Assembly: GCF_000330505.1 (NCBI RefSeq)
Contig: NW_004440269.1
Location: forward strand, 75,311-90,021
DNA: 14,711 bases
DNA from: Entamoeba invadens IP1
Lineage: Eukaryota > Evosea > Mastigamoebida > Endamoebidae
Reading direction: 5' to 3'
The position numbers and the translations under genes were made by a program. Under the pieces are notes generated by a model, which saw only the letters and a program-made list of their open reading frames with translations, was not told the DNA's origin and searched no databases. Positions 1 through 7,787 of this stretch are shown one piece after another; the first letter of the stretch is position 1, and every line of letters begins with the position of its first letter.

Positions 1-107
1 AAATAACTGTTTAAGAAAGTTTTTAAATGTATGGCGTTTTATTATAACATTATAGTATATTTTTCAAGTACTAGAAAGTAATAGTAAATATATTAATATT
101 TTTGTTT

Positions 108-116
108 GTATAAATA
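108..116 (+). promoter_or_regulatory. TATA-like element upstream of the UBX gene
   Basis: The sequence GTATAAATA ends 31 bases before the ATG at 148. Entamoeba core promoters typically carry a degenerate TATA-like box (around GTATTTAAA) about 30 bases before transcription start, with very short 5' leaders. The fit in sequence and distance is reasonable, but the region is so AT-rich that chance matches are common. Confidence 0.35.
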
Positions 117-147
117 AAAAAACTGGAATGGTCAACTACAAAAGAAG

Positions 148-1110
148 ATGATAAAAACACTTTCAAATTTCTTCACTTTCTTCCAAAGTTCACAACTTTC
201 ACACGATTTGGACACTTACTCACAAGATTTGGTCAATTTATTCACAAATTACACAAATTCTTTCACACAAATGTTTAAACAGTCGATGGATAACTGCAAA
301 TTACTTTTAATTTTCCACCACTCTCCCAGAAATCCTCAATCTTCTCAAATGCTCATTCAGCTTCTCCAAAATCTCGAGATTGTGGAATCAATAAACAAAA
401 ATTACTACTTCTACGTGTCAAACGTCAACACCATCACTGGTAGAAAGTTGGAAGAGCTCCACGCGATCTCGGAATTCCCGTCTGTGTCTGTTGTTTTCCC
501 ATTTAACAGTTCCACTGGTCAATTACTCACCGTTCTGCCCTACTCATCAATAACTGCAAATGAACTCAATAAAATCTCATACCAATACAATCCTCTCTTT
601 GTTGAGATTATCCAACGAAAGAATGAAGAGACCCAACGACAACGTGAGCGTGAAGAACAAGAGGCAGAGTACCAAAAAGCACTTCTTCTCGCAAAGCAAC
701 AGGAAGAACTCAAAGCCCAAGAAAATGAGAAAAAAAGAAAAGAGCTTGAAGAGTCTCAAAAGTCAAGCGAGATTGCAAAGCAGAACGAGATTCAATCACA
801 ACTCCTCAAAACTAAAATGAAAGATGACATGTTGTCAAAAAAAGCGTTTTTCGAAAAGTTGGCGGAACCAACCGGCTTAAATGTGTCTTCGGTCATGGTG
901 AGATTCCCAAACGGGACAAAGGTCAAAAGGGTGTTCAACAAATCCGATAAAATACAGTTGCTGTACGATTGGGTGGACTCTAACCAGTCCGCCACACGCG
1001 ACTACTCCCTCATCAAGACGCTGACCAAACACAAGCTCTTAGACAAGTCAAAGACCTTTGACGACGAGCAGTTATGCCCATCTGCGATGCTTGTTTTAGA
1101 AATTAATTGA
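148..1110 (+). CDS. FAF2/UBXD8-like protein with UAS, coiled-coil and UBX domains
   Basis: This 320-residue protein has the layout of the FAF1/FAF2 family, which are adaptors of the p97/Cdc48 ATPase in ubiquitin-dependent degradation. Residues about 28-150 form a thioredoxin-like UAS domain, with core strands LLLIFHH and YYFYVSN and a late FPSVSVVFPF strand. Residues about 155-235 are a highly charged coiled coil (QREREEQEAEYQKALLLAKQ), which closely resembles the linker before the UBX domain in FAF2. Residues about 244-319 are the UBX domain, opening with VRFPNGTKVKRVFNKSD and ending LCPSAMLVLEI. The N-terminal UBA domain and membrane hairpin of human FAF2 are absent; only a short aromatic stretch precedes the UAS domain. 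The loop that normally carries Phe-Pro-Arg, the main p97 contact, reads Leu-Thr-Lys here, so p97 binding is uncertain. The ATG at 148 is the first in frame and lies behind a TATA-like box. The gene converges on the SAPS gene, with 77 bases between the stop codons. Confidence 0.88.
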   Translation: MIKTLSNFFTFFQSSQLSHDLDTYSQDLVNLFTNYTNSFTQMFKQSMDNCKLLLIFHHSPRNPQSSQMLIQLLQNLEIVESINKNYYFYVSNVNTITGRKLEELHAISEFPSVSVVFPFNSSTGQLLTVLPYSSITANELNKISYQYNPLFVEIIQRKNEETQRQREREEQEAEYQKALLLAKQQEELKAQENEKKRKELEESQKSSEIAKQNEIQSQLLKTKMKDDMLSKKAFFEKLAEPTGLNVSSVMVRFPNGTKVKRVFNKSDKIQLLYDWVDSNQSATRDYSLIKTLTKHKLLDKSKTFDDEQLCPSAMLVLEIN

Positions 1111-1187
1111 TTCCTCCATTGGTCGCGTATCGTCTGGGAAACATCAAAACGAAATAAAGAAAAATAGCTAACACAACAGCATCGTTG

Positions 1188-2678
1188 TTAATTTCTCTCC
1201 ACGATTTCGTCGTCAATATCGTCGTCGATGTTAACGAACCCGTTGTCCTCTTCGTCGTTCTGGAAATTTTGCGAGTCGTTCGAGATGTCAGATTCCTCTG
1301 CGGTGGTATCTTGTTTGTTAAAGTACTCGCTTGTTTCATCTTCACGCGGTATCACAACATTCTTGACATACTCCACAAACTCCTTATCGTCCAAAACAGT
1401 TTTGTAAAATTCGTTCTCATCCTCCTTGTCTTCAACTGCTTGAAGGATGTTGGTCATAAGTCTTGCTGCGATGAGCCAGTAGTCAGGGCCCATATTTTTC
1501 TCTCTCTTTTCTTTCTCTCCTTCTTTGTCCTTCTCGACAAACGTTTTCAGCAATTTCCCGCCGTCCAACAATTTGGTTTTGATATTTGTGATATTCCCAT
1601 TTATAATGGTCAACACCGTCATTTGGATTGTCTGTCTCAGGATAGTACACAAATGGTCGCCGTAGAATGTTTCCATCATGACGTTCAATACGTTTTCCGA
1701 CGCCAACTTGTCGTAGATTTGTTGGAACCCACTGAGCACGAGTGAGAGGACAATATAAACCAAATTATTGAGAATATTCCCTGCTTTCCTATTACGGAAG
1801 ACTTGGTCGAACTGTGAGATGAATGGGAGAAGTGATTTGAAGATGCCTGGGAGTTCATTTGGGTTAGTGTATGTCAATATAGTGCTGCAAGCAAGTACAT
1901 TACTAACAATTCTGAAGCAGTGTCCCATATACATATCATCCGGGCTTTCGAAAATCGACTTCACGAAGTCGGGGAGGATGGGGTCGTTGTTAAGGAGTGT
2001 GATGAACTGGAAGGCATGAGATGTGTCGTTTGAGACTTTCCACATGACGACGTTGTGGATGAAGATGGAAATATTTCCGATCATGTCGAGGGATGTTGTC
2101 CCCATCAACGTTTTGAGTAAAGTTGGGATGAATCCTCTTTTGCAAATCCACTCGATGCATCCTTCCTTTCCTTGGTCTTCGAGTTTCATCAACTGTAATA
2201 TCGACTCCAAAAATCCGTCGAGTTCCAAGTGACTAGTAATAGTCTTTAACATTGAATCGTCTGCTGTGAACAATTCGTAGACCAATGAGTTAGGGACTTG
2301 GATGATAGCGGTAAGGACCAACCCACCTGCGCTCATTCTTTTCTCATTAGTCGATTGTACTGCAGAAAACACGTATTTAATTAACTCCTCATTTGTTCCA
2401 ATGACATCGATGATATGAGACGGTTCTTCGCAGAAAAGAGAGATGCAGATGGAGTGATATTTATCGAAAAGTGTTTTGTCGTCGGTTGGGGTGATATCGA
2501 AGGTGGTGTATTGCAAGAATTTTTTAATGTTATCTGGTTCGACGCAGAAGTCGATGAGTTCGTTATTCTTCCGGATCTCCGTAGGGAAGTCCTCTTCATT
2601 CAAAAGTTTCTCGAGTGTACAGTCTTCCTTCCCCAACAATATGTCGATTGGTGTTTGGATTGGCGGGAAGCGAAACAT
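1188..2678 (-). CDS. SAPS-domain regulatory subunit of a Sit4/PP6-type phosphatase
   Basis: The 496-residue product begins MFRF and continues with TLEKLLNEEDF and NNELIDFCVEPDNIKKFLQY. These match the start of SAPS proteins (yeast SAP155/SAP190, human PPP6R1-3), where a TLEELL-DEDD helix is followed by KLIDFL-xxPE. SAPS proteins bind the Sit4/PP6 catalytic subunit and direct it to substrates in cell-cycle and nutrient signalling. The rest, to about residue 440, is helical repeat, including GCIEWICKRGFIPTLL and NMGPDYWLIAARLMTNIL, both typical of the SAPS core. The tail (about 445-496) is strongly acidic and probably disordered, as in family members, though shorter than in human PPP6R proteins. 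The ATG at 2678 fits because family members also start within a few residues of the first helix. It is divergent from the Cdc25 gene across about 2 kb. A weak TATA-like GTAAATAG lies about 30 bases upstream. Confidence 0.85.
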   Translation of the reverse strand: MFRFPPIQTPIDILLGKEDCTLEKLLNEEDFPTEIRKNNELIDFCVEPDNIKKFLQYTTFDITPTDDKTLFDKYHSICISLFCEEPSHIIDVIGTNEELIKYVFSAVQSTNEKRMSAGGLVLTAIIQVPNSLVYELFTADDSMLKTITSHLELDGFLESILQLMKLEDQGKEGCIEWICKRGFIPTLLKTLMGTTSLDMIGNISIFIHNVVMWKVSNDTSHAFQFITLLNNDPILPDFVKSIFESPDDMYMGHCFRIVSNVLACSTILTYTNPNELPGIFKSLLPFISQFDQVFRNRKAGNILNNLVYIVLSLVLSGFQQIYDKLASENVLNVMMETFYGDHLCTILRQTIQMTVLTIINGNITNIKTKLLDGGKLLKTFVEKDKEGEKEKREKNMGPDYWLIAARLMTNILQAVEDKEDENEFYKTVLDDKEFVEYVKNVVIPREDETSEYFNKQDTTAEESDISNDSQNFQNDEEDNGFVNIDDDIDDEIVERN

Positions 2679-4040
2679 CCCCGTCCAGTAATTCTATGTG
2701 TTACTTCTATTTACGGTTAACCATTTACAACTTAAGTGGTAATTCGAAGCTTTTGAAAGAAACAAACCATCTCAGTTTACTTTTAAAGTTAGCTTTTTCC
2801 AGTTCAAACCTCTTTTCATTGTGGAATTTAAAAGGTAAATGTTAGCTACCAATCGGGGGAAAAGTGATGGAGTTTTTTGGTATTTCAATGTATTTTTTCA
2901 AAGTCAAATTTGTATTTTTTGCGTAGAAAAGGAGGGATCTTTTTATTAGTTCATTTTGTATTGTTCGAATGACTATTTTTTATTATCTGATTTGGTTTGA
3001 GAAAATTATCAGTTTTCTACTCATTTGATTCGGCAAATACTGTTTGAAGATAACACGTGAATTAATTATTAAACTATTAAATATCTGTATCATTTATTAT
3101 AAATACTATTATAATTATAAAAATAAAATACTAAACAAATGAATGGTTGTTTTATTATTGATTTACTATAAATACACCATTTAAAAAATTGAATCAGTGG
3201 TGGTTATCATTTGTTTTGAAGTGATAAATGATAAGTGATAAGACCATAAATCGTCATCGTTAATGAAATGAAAGAAAATTGGAAGTTATCAAAAATGGTG
3301 TGTTGCTTGTTTGAATTAAATGAATGATAAATTTAAGTTCTTAAAAATAACATTATTTACAAATGGTGTTGTTATGTTCAGTCTCTTGATGTTTTTGTTT
3401 GGCAAAATGAGGCAAATAACAACATTACAGTTTTTTCATTTAATCTTTTATTTTCTGTATTTTAGTGACATAAGCCAAAACTTTTTAAGCACCTATTTTT
3501 TACAATGAAGGTCAATAAATTTTTATTGGTTTATTTAATTAAAATTTTACTATACAAAAATGTTAAATTTTATTTAACATTGCATTTTGTTTGTTTTATT
3601 ACACAAATATTAAAAACATATTAATAATAACTTCTTTTTTATGATTTTTTCACCACAAAGCAAATTTTGACTTAAAAAATGGACAAAATTGTGAGGAAAA
3701 AACACAAATCGAAGGGAAAAAATTGTCAGTTTCGGCTTTTTAATTGTAAGTTCTTTTTTTTTCATTTTGTAAGTTTTAGTATTTATTTTTCATTACCTAC
3801 GAAATGTTTTTTCTAATAATATAGTTCAAAATATTAGTATCAAATGGCTTGAGTCTTTGATATGATGCAGTAATAGGCATACCACAAACAACCAACTGGG
3901 AATTAACTATAACAAATAATAAAACAAATTATACATTTACAACAATTTATAATTTTTCACAACAATTATTCAAAAACGCAGATGATATTACATATTATTA
4001 ACAAAGCAAAACGCTTTTTTTTTCTTAAATTATCTTCCAA
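2679..4040. other. AT-rich intergenic region without a supportable gene
   Basis: This stretch lies between the divergent SAPS and Cdc25 genes. It is much richer in A and T than the neighbouring coding regions and full of A and T runs. The longest open stretch (3320-3508, 62 codons, rich in Phe and Leu) looks like a by-product of T-rich sequence. I see no tRNA-like cloverleaf, tandem repeat or inverted-repeat element. It presumably holds the promoters of the flanking genes. Confidence 0.6.
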
Positions 4041-4600
4041 ACAACAACGACAATAAAGGCGTGGAAACACTATTGGTCCATCCATTTTATTTCCCGTTTT
4101 TTCAATCTATTATTTGTTACATAATAGTCCTTTCAATACCTAATGGTTGTGAAATACAACAATGAATCAATTATTGCCTGACGTGGCATCACTTTTTCGG
4201 TTATTTTTTTCGAAATATGATCCACGAAGATGGCCATCTTTTCGGGAAAATGTGAACACCAACATAAAAAAAATGTGAAATTTTCTAAAGTGGCCAATCG
4301 CCCTTGTGAATGCCAGTGTATACCAAAATAAAGTATTTCAAAACTGGTATATATATTATACCAAAACAATTTTTTAATCCTCCCGAATTATTCCATTGCA
4401 ATTGATCGCTTTTTCTTTTGAAAATTGAGCTTTTTTCAGACACACTTGCCCAACCACATGTTCTTCGAAAAAATCAAAAGAGCCAATATTCCCGACTATT
4501 TCCGCCAAAAATGTGATATTTAGTGATGCCTTTTATTCCAGCCAATTGTTTGGGGAATCCTCAATTCCTATCTCCATATTTGGAAGAACATAAATAACAG
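4041..4600. pseudogene. Possible broken gene relic (coding-like fragments)
   Basis: Base composition rises here compared with the spacer to the left, and several short plus-strand stretches read like protein, separated by stops and frame changes. From 4162, an ATG opens a 38-codon piece containing LPDVASLFRLFFSKYDPRRW. A +1 shift within the A-run near 4265-4273 would carry reading on into NVKFSKVANRPCECQCIPK. From about 4469 there is MFFEKIKRANIPDYFRQKCD, and from 4526 MPFIPANCLGNPQFLSPYLE. I do not recognise the family. The minus strand also has open stretches here, so this could be chance or an old transposon or gene fragment. Part of it may instead be 5' sequence of the Cdc25 gene. Confidence 0.25.
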
Positions 4601-4626
4601 ACCACTCAAATCTAGTGGGGTTTCTC

Positions 4627-4633
4627 TATATAA
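4627..4633 (+). promoter_or_regulatory. TATA-like element before the Cdc25 gene
   Basis: TATATAA lies 18 bases before the ATG at 4651 and is followed by TGAACAAAAT, which resembles an Entamoeba GAAC-type element or initiator. The spacing to 4651 is tight. If this is the true TATA box, transcription could begin near 4655-4663 and translation at the in-frame ATG at 4690 instead. Confidence 0.25.
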
Positions 4634-4650
4634 CCCACCATGAACAAAAT

Positions 4651-5211
4651 ATGTCCATGCGCTCTCGCTTGATCTCAGCGACTACTAAGATGACTGGAGA
4701 AACACTTGTGTCCCTTCTTCAGAACCACAACAATGTTGTGATCATCGACTGTCGAACGCAATATGAGATGCAAGGCGGACACATCAAAGGGTCCATCCCC
4801 CTCCCATCGCTCCAAGAATTGTATAACTTGTTTTTTAGAAATGTTCTGAGTGAGACCTTCATTGTCTTCCACTGCGAATTTTCAACAGTAAGAGCTGTCA
4901 AAGCGTTGGAGGAATTTAACAACCTCGACGCTTTTTTTATGAAAAGAAATGGACAATTCCCTCATGCTGCTTACCCAAACACCTTTTTGTTGGTTGGTGG
5001 ATATCACATGTTCTATAAAAGACATAGTGAATACTGCCAAGGTGGCTATGTCGACACGTACAGCTGCTCTTCTGATGAAAAATTAAAGTGTTTGAAGCAA
5101 ATCAGAAAGAGGTCTTGTGTCTTCACTCATATGAATAATGCAGAACAAATGGAACTAATCAAACCCGACGAAAAGTTAGTCGTGGAGTCCTCCCTCATCC
5201 AAAGCGATTGA
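4651..5211 (+). CDS. Cdc25-type dual-specificity phosphatase, catalytic domain only
   Basis: The 186-residue product is almost entirely a rhodanese-fold Cdc25 catalytic domain. The motif VVIIDCRTQYEMQGGHIKGS (about residues 29-48) is the conserved Cdc25 DCR-x-x-YE-x-x-GGH block. HCEFSTVR (about 74-81) is the C-x5-R active site, with Cys75 as the nucleophile and Arg81 binding phosphate; HCEFS is characteristic of Cdc25. The later part (YPNTFLLVGGYHMFY, then a Tyr-Cys pair and LKQIRKRS) matches the C-terminal Cdc25 section, which plain rhodaneses and Acr2-type arsenate reductases lack or match poorly. Cdc25 enzymes activate cyclin-dependent kinases by removing inhibitory Tyr/Thr phosphates. The long N-terminal regulatory region of animal and fungal Cdc25 is absent. 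The frame is open from 4615 but begins there with GTG, so the first ATG, at 4651, was chosen; 4657 and 4690 are alternatives, and a short upstream exon is possible. Confidence 0.83.
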   Translation: MSMRSRLISATTKMTGETLVSLLQNHNNVVIIDCRTQYEMQGGHIKGSIPLPSLQELYNLFFRNVLSETFIVFHCEFSTVRAVKALEEFNNLDAFFMKRNGQFPHAAYPNTFLLVGGYHMFYKRHSEYCQGGYVDTYSCSSDEKLKCLKQIRKRSCVFTHMNNAEQMELIKPDEKLVVESSLIQSD

Positions 5212-5783
5212 ATTTCATCATGTATATTTAATGTACTATTATGTATAATTTGTTTTACTATTTAATACTAGTTTTTGCATTTGCCTATTCTATTTATGGG
5301 AATTCTGGTATCTCGTTTTCCTATTTTTGGTAACTATAATTTTACTATTATCATTCTATTTTTTATTTTTTTTTATAATTAAAAAAATATGTTTCATTTT
5401 AATTCTTTTTAATCAAAATATACTATAATATTAAAAACCATAAAGTATCTCTTAAACCATTCACTCTCGTTTTTCAAGTAACCACATTATAATAAAAAAT
5501 TAGAAAACAAACTAATTTTTTGGGAAAGTGAAATATCAAATTTTGAGAAAAAGATTTTTATGTGTGGTACAACATTTTTACCATATTTTTATTATATACT
5601 TTTCTTAATAATAAAAAAAAACTAATGTTACTAGTATTAACTTTTAATAGAATTAAAAAAGGTGTGTCGTTTTTGTTTCAAAAATACGTGCTAAAGAAAA
5701 CAAAGTCATTTTCTTTTTTCCGTTGTCAAAAACAGGTAAAAAATGTCTTCTTTTGATAAAGAAAAACTCCAAAACTCACATTA
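5212..5783. other. AT-rich spacer between the Cdc25 and LRR genes
   Basis: This spacer is dominated by A/T homopolymers and TTATA-type words. A 64-codon open stretch (5562-5756) is Phe- and Lys-rich and typical of AT-rich noise. Nothing gene-like, structured or repeated was recognised. The last 20 bases contain AAAACTCACA, which may act as an initiator for the LRR gene. Confidence 0.6.
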
Positions 5784-7331
5784 ATGGAAGAAGATCTTTT
5801 GCATCAAGTCGTCTGTTTCCTGAAAACAGAAAAAGACGCGTCGCGCTTCCTTCGGGTATCTAAGAAGTGTCGGCGAGTTCTTTCACTCTTTGAATATAAC
5901 CCAGTCACTCTTACTACTGTTCAGTCACTATCAATGTTCCCTAACATGAAGGTACAACGACTTTATCATAAGTCCGACACTTTACTTGATGGATTTAAAG
6001 GAGAAGCGGTCTTTTGGTCTAACAACAGAACACTTATGAAGTCGAAGTTACCAATCACCTTCAAAAACGTTCGTTACGAGCGAAAAGACCACGACAATTG
6101 CCACGACAACATTCCCCCTTATATCAAACAACTTGCACACGGGTGCTTTTATTATTCCCAAAACACGACAATCACTTTTCCGTCGTGTCTGTCGTCGATT
6201 GGAGCAGACTGCTTCTATTATACTCCACTCAGACAAGTCGACTTGTCACGAATTGCTATTTTGGATGAAAGATCATTTGGAATGTGCACGTCGCTGTCGT
6301 ACATTAAACCATCACATATGATCACCACAATACCCCCTTATTGTTTTCAGGGGTGCTCCTCTTTAACTTCATTTGACTTGAAAGTGGTTGAACGGATTGG
6401 AGACTCTGCTTTTGAGAATTGCGTGTCGTTGAAGACCATAGAGATATCAACCAACTTGTCTTCGATTTCTCTCAATTCATTTAAAAAGTGCACTTCACTG
6501 AGAGAAGTCACTGGAGGCGTTCAGAAATATTGCGGAGATGTGTCGGCGACCCTTTTCAAGTTATTTGGCGACAACAAGATCAAGTGCACGGGACGAGTAT
6601 TTTATATTGGCGATGATAAGACGGTCTTTGGCAACATCATTCCCGACGGTGTGAATGACCAAAGTTGCTTCTTCAACGACAAGGTGATCAGTTTAGTGAT
6701 ACCAAATAGCGTGACTGGGTTGTGTGCGCACACCTTTGAGAGTTGTAGAAAATTGCGAGAGGTCCAAATACCAAACGGACTCACAAAACTCCCCAAGTGC
6801 TGTTTTAACAAGTGCTTTAAATTGGAGAAGATCAATTTGGTGAACATCAGAGAGATTGGGAGCAACTGTTTTAATGATTGTAAGAAACTTGATGAAATAC
6901 AAATTGAAGGAAATGTGACGTTAAAGGACGGGTGCTTTGAAGACTGCAGTTCACTCTCCAAAGTTGTTATTAGTGGAAAGGACGACCGGGAGAGTGTCTT
7001 TGGCAAACGCGTGTTTGCCGGGTGCACATCACTTGAAATCTGTGAGATCAAATGTAACTTGAAGGAACTTGATGAGGAGACGTTTTTCGAGAGTGGTGTG
7101 AAGTGTATTGAACTGCCAAGTTGCTTGACAGTATTGAAGAAAAAATGCTTTTCGGGGTGTAAGGAGCTTCAACGCATCAATCTGAAGCATGTGGAAAGTA
7201 TAGAGAAAGGATGTTTTGAGAGATGTTGTCTTCTCGAAGACATTGGGTTCACTGTTGTGCCGAAGAGTGAAGAAGAAAATCCATTTGCGGACTCACCGAA
7301 ATTACGTCTTGATGGTGAAAATGAAAGATAG
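5784..7331 (+). CDS. BspA/TpLRR-type leucine-rich repeat protein
   Basis: The 515-residue protein carries about 13 copies of the BspA-type (LRR_5) repeat, pattern CF-x2-C-x-SL-x-x-I-x-L, 20-24 residues each. Clear copies begin near residues 187 (CFQGCSSLTSFDL), 209, 232, 317, 340 (CFNKCFKLEKINL), 362, 384, 410, 455 and 478. Residues 1-60 form a helical cap (EEDLLHQVVCFLKTEKDASR, then KKCRRVL), similar in place to the F-box-like caps of Entamoeba LRR proteins. Residues about 245-300 break the repeat run with a linker including FYIGDDKTVFGN. There is no signal peptide or C-terminal anchor, so a cytoplasmic or nuclear scaffold role is more likely than a surface adhesin; the ligand is unknown. 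This family is strongly expanded in Entamoeba species, and individual members are mostly uncharacterised. The ATG at 5784 is the first in frame. Confidence 0.85.
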   Translation: MEEDLLHQVVCFLKTEKDASRFLRVSKKCRRVLSLFEYNPVTLTTVQSLSMFPNMKVQRLYHKSDTLLDGFKGEAVFWSNNRTLMKSKLPITFKNVRYERKDHDNCHDNIPPYIKQLAHGCFYYSQNTTITFPSCLSSIGADCFYYTPLRQVDLSRIAILDERSFGMCTSLSYIKPSHMITTIPPYCFQGCSSLTSFDLKVVERIGDSAFENCVSLKTIEISTNLSSISLNSFKKCTSLREVTGGVQKYCGDVSATLFKLFGDNKIKCTGRVFYIGDDKTVFGNIIPDGVNDQSCFFNDKVISLVIPNSVTGLCAHTFESCRKLREVQIPNGLTKLPKCCFNKCFKLEKINLVNIREIGSNCFNDCKKLDEIQIEGNVTLKDGCFEDCSSLSKVVISGKDDRESVFGKRVFAGCTSLEICEIKCNLKELDEETFFESGVKCIELPSCLTVLKKKCFSGCKELQRINLKHVESIEKGCFERCCLLEDIGFTVVPKSEEENPFADSPKLRLDGENER

Positions 7332-7475
7332 TTCTTTAAATTTATAGTTTAGTGATGATGTTAAGGGAATGAGAAAAATAGGATGGAATAGTTTCAAATA
7401 ATAAAAAATAATTAATAGCATTGAATTAGATATTTTAATTAAAAAAACAACTAAGAAAAGAATAGAGAAGTGGTG

Positions 7476-7787
7476 ATGGAGGAAACTAAGGAAAACGTTA
7501 GCGACATCCTTCGATTTTTCGAAGGGCAGGTGTTGGATAATTCGTTGAAAGAATTTAAGGAAATGATGGAAGACTCTTTATCACTCCATGACGTCGAGAA
7601 CATCATTCAACAAGGACAAACACAAGAAAGTCAATCGGTGGTTGATATAGCAAAAGAACTATTAGATTCTAATTTGGAGCGCGACGACTTACTTCGAGAA
7701 ATGAGTGTTGTAGGACAACAGTACGTCGACTTGAAAAATGAATTGAATTATTATAAGGATCTACTCAACGAAACACCAAAGAAGTGA
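7476..7787 (+). CDS. Small coiled-coil protein of unknown function
   Basis: The 103-residue, acidic, helical protein starts MEETKENVSDILRFFEGQ. Its frame is open a little further upstream (two GTG codons at 7470 and 7473), but the first ATG is 7476. Residues about 10-45 are amphipathic helix. Residues about 55-97 (IAKELLDSNLERDDLLREM through ELNYYKDLLNE) form a heptad-patterned coiled coil. There is no membrane segment or zinc motif. Codon use and base composition match the neighbouring genes, supporting a real gene. The coiled coil faintly recalls the Mod(r) domain of ESCRT-I Vps37, but I see no diagnostic residue, so this is only a suggestion. It follows the LRR gene by 144 bases on the same strand. 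A 10-bp-stem hairpin lies 69 bases after its stop. Confidence 0.65.
   Translation: MEETKENVSDILRFFEGQVLDNSLKEFKEMMEDSLSLHDVENIIQQGQTQESQSVVDIAKELLDSNLERDDLLREMSVVGQQYVDLKNELNYYKDLLNETPKK

Noticed and set aside
1185..1745. 186-codon plus-strand open frame
   Set aside because: It lies antisense to the SAPS gene, which has clear family motifs. Its Val/Phe-rich translation is the mirror of the acidic tail and helices of that gene.
3320..3508. 62-codon hydrophobic open frame that could pass for a membrane protein
   Set aside because: The Phe/Leu bias comes from T-rich spacer DNA, and no family signature like that of the Pmp3 gene is present.
2679..4040. tRNA, snRNA or CRISPR-like repeats in the AT-rich spacer
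   Set aside because: No cloverleaf-like arms, TTCGA-type loop in context, or regularly spaced repeats were found on either strand.
4133..4369. 78-codon minus-strand open frame
   Set aside because: It starts at a TTG, has no recognisable motif, and overlaps plus-strand fragments that look equally coding-like.
4615..4650. Extending the Cdc25 protein by 12 residues to 4615
   Set aside because: The codon at 4615 is GTG, an unlikely start in this eukaryote, and the extension overlaps a TATA-like box. It would be translated only if the proposed upstream exon exists.
4651..5211. Arsenate reductase (Acr2-type) or plain rhodanese instead of Cdc25
   Set aside because: The HCEFS active site, the DCR-YE-GGH block and the C-terminal YPNTFLLVGGY section together fit Cdc25 better.
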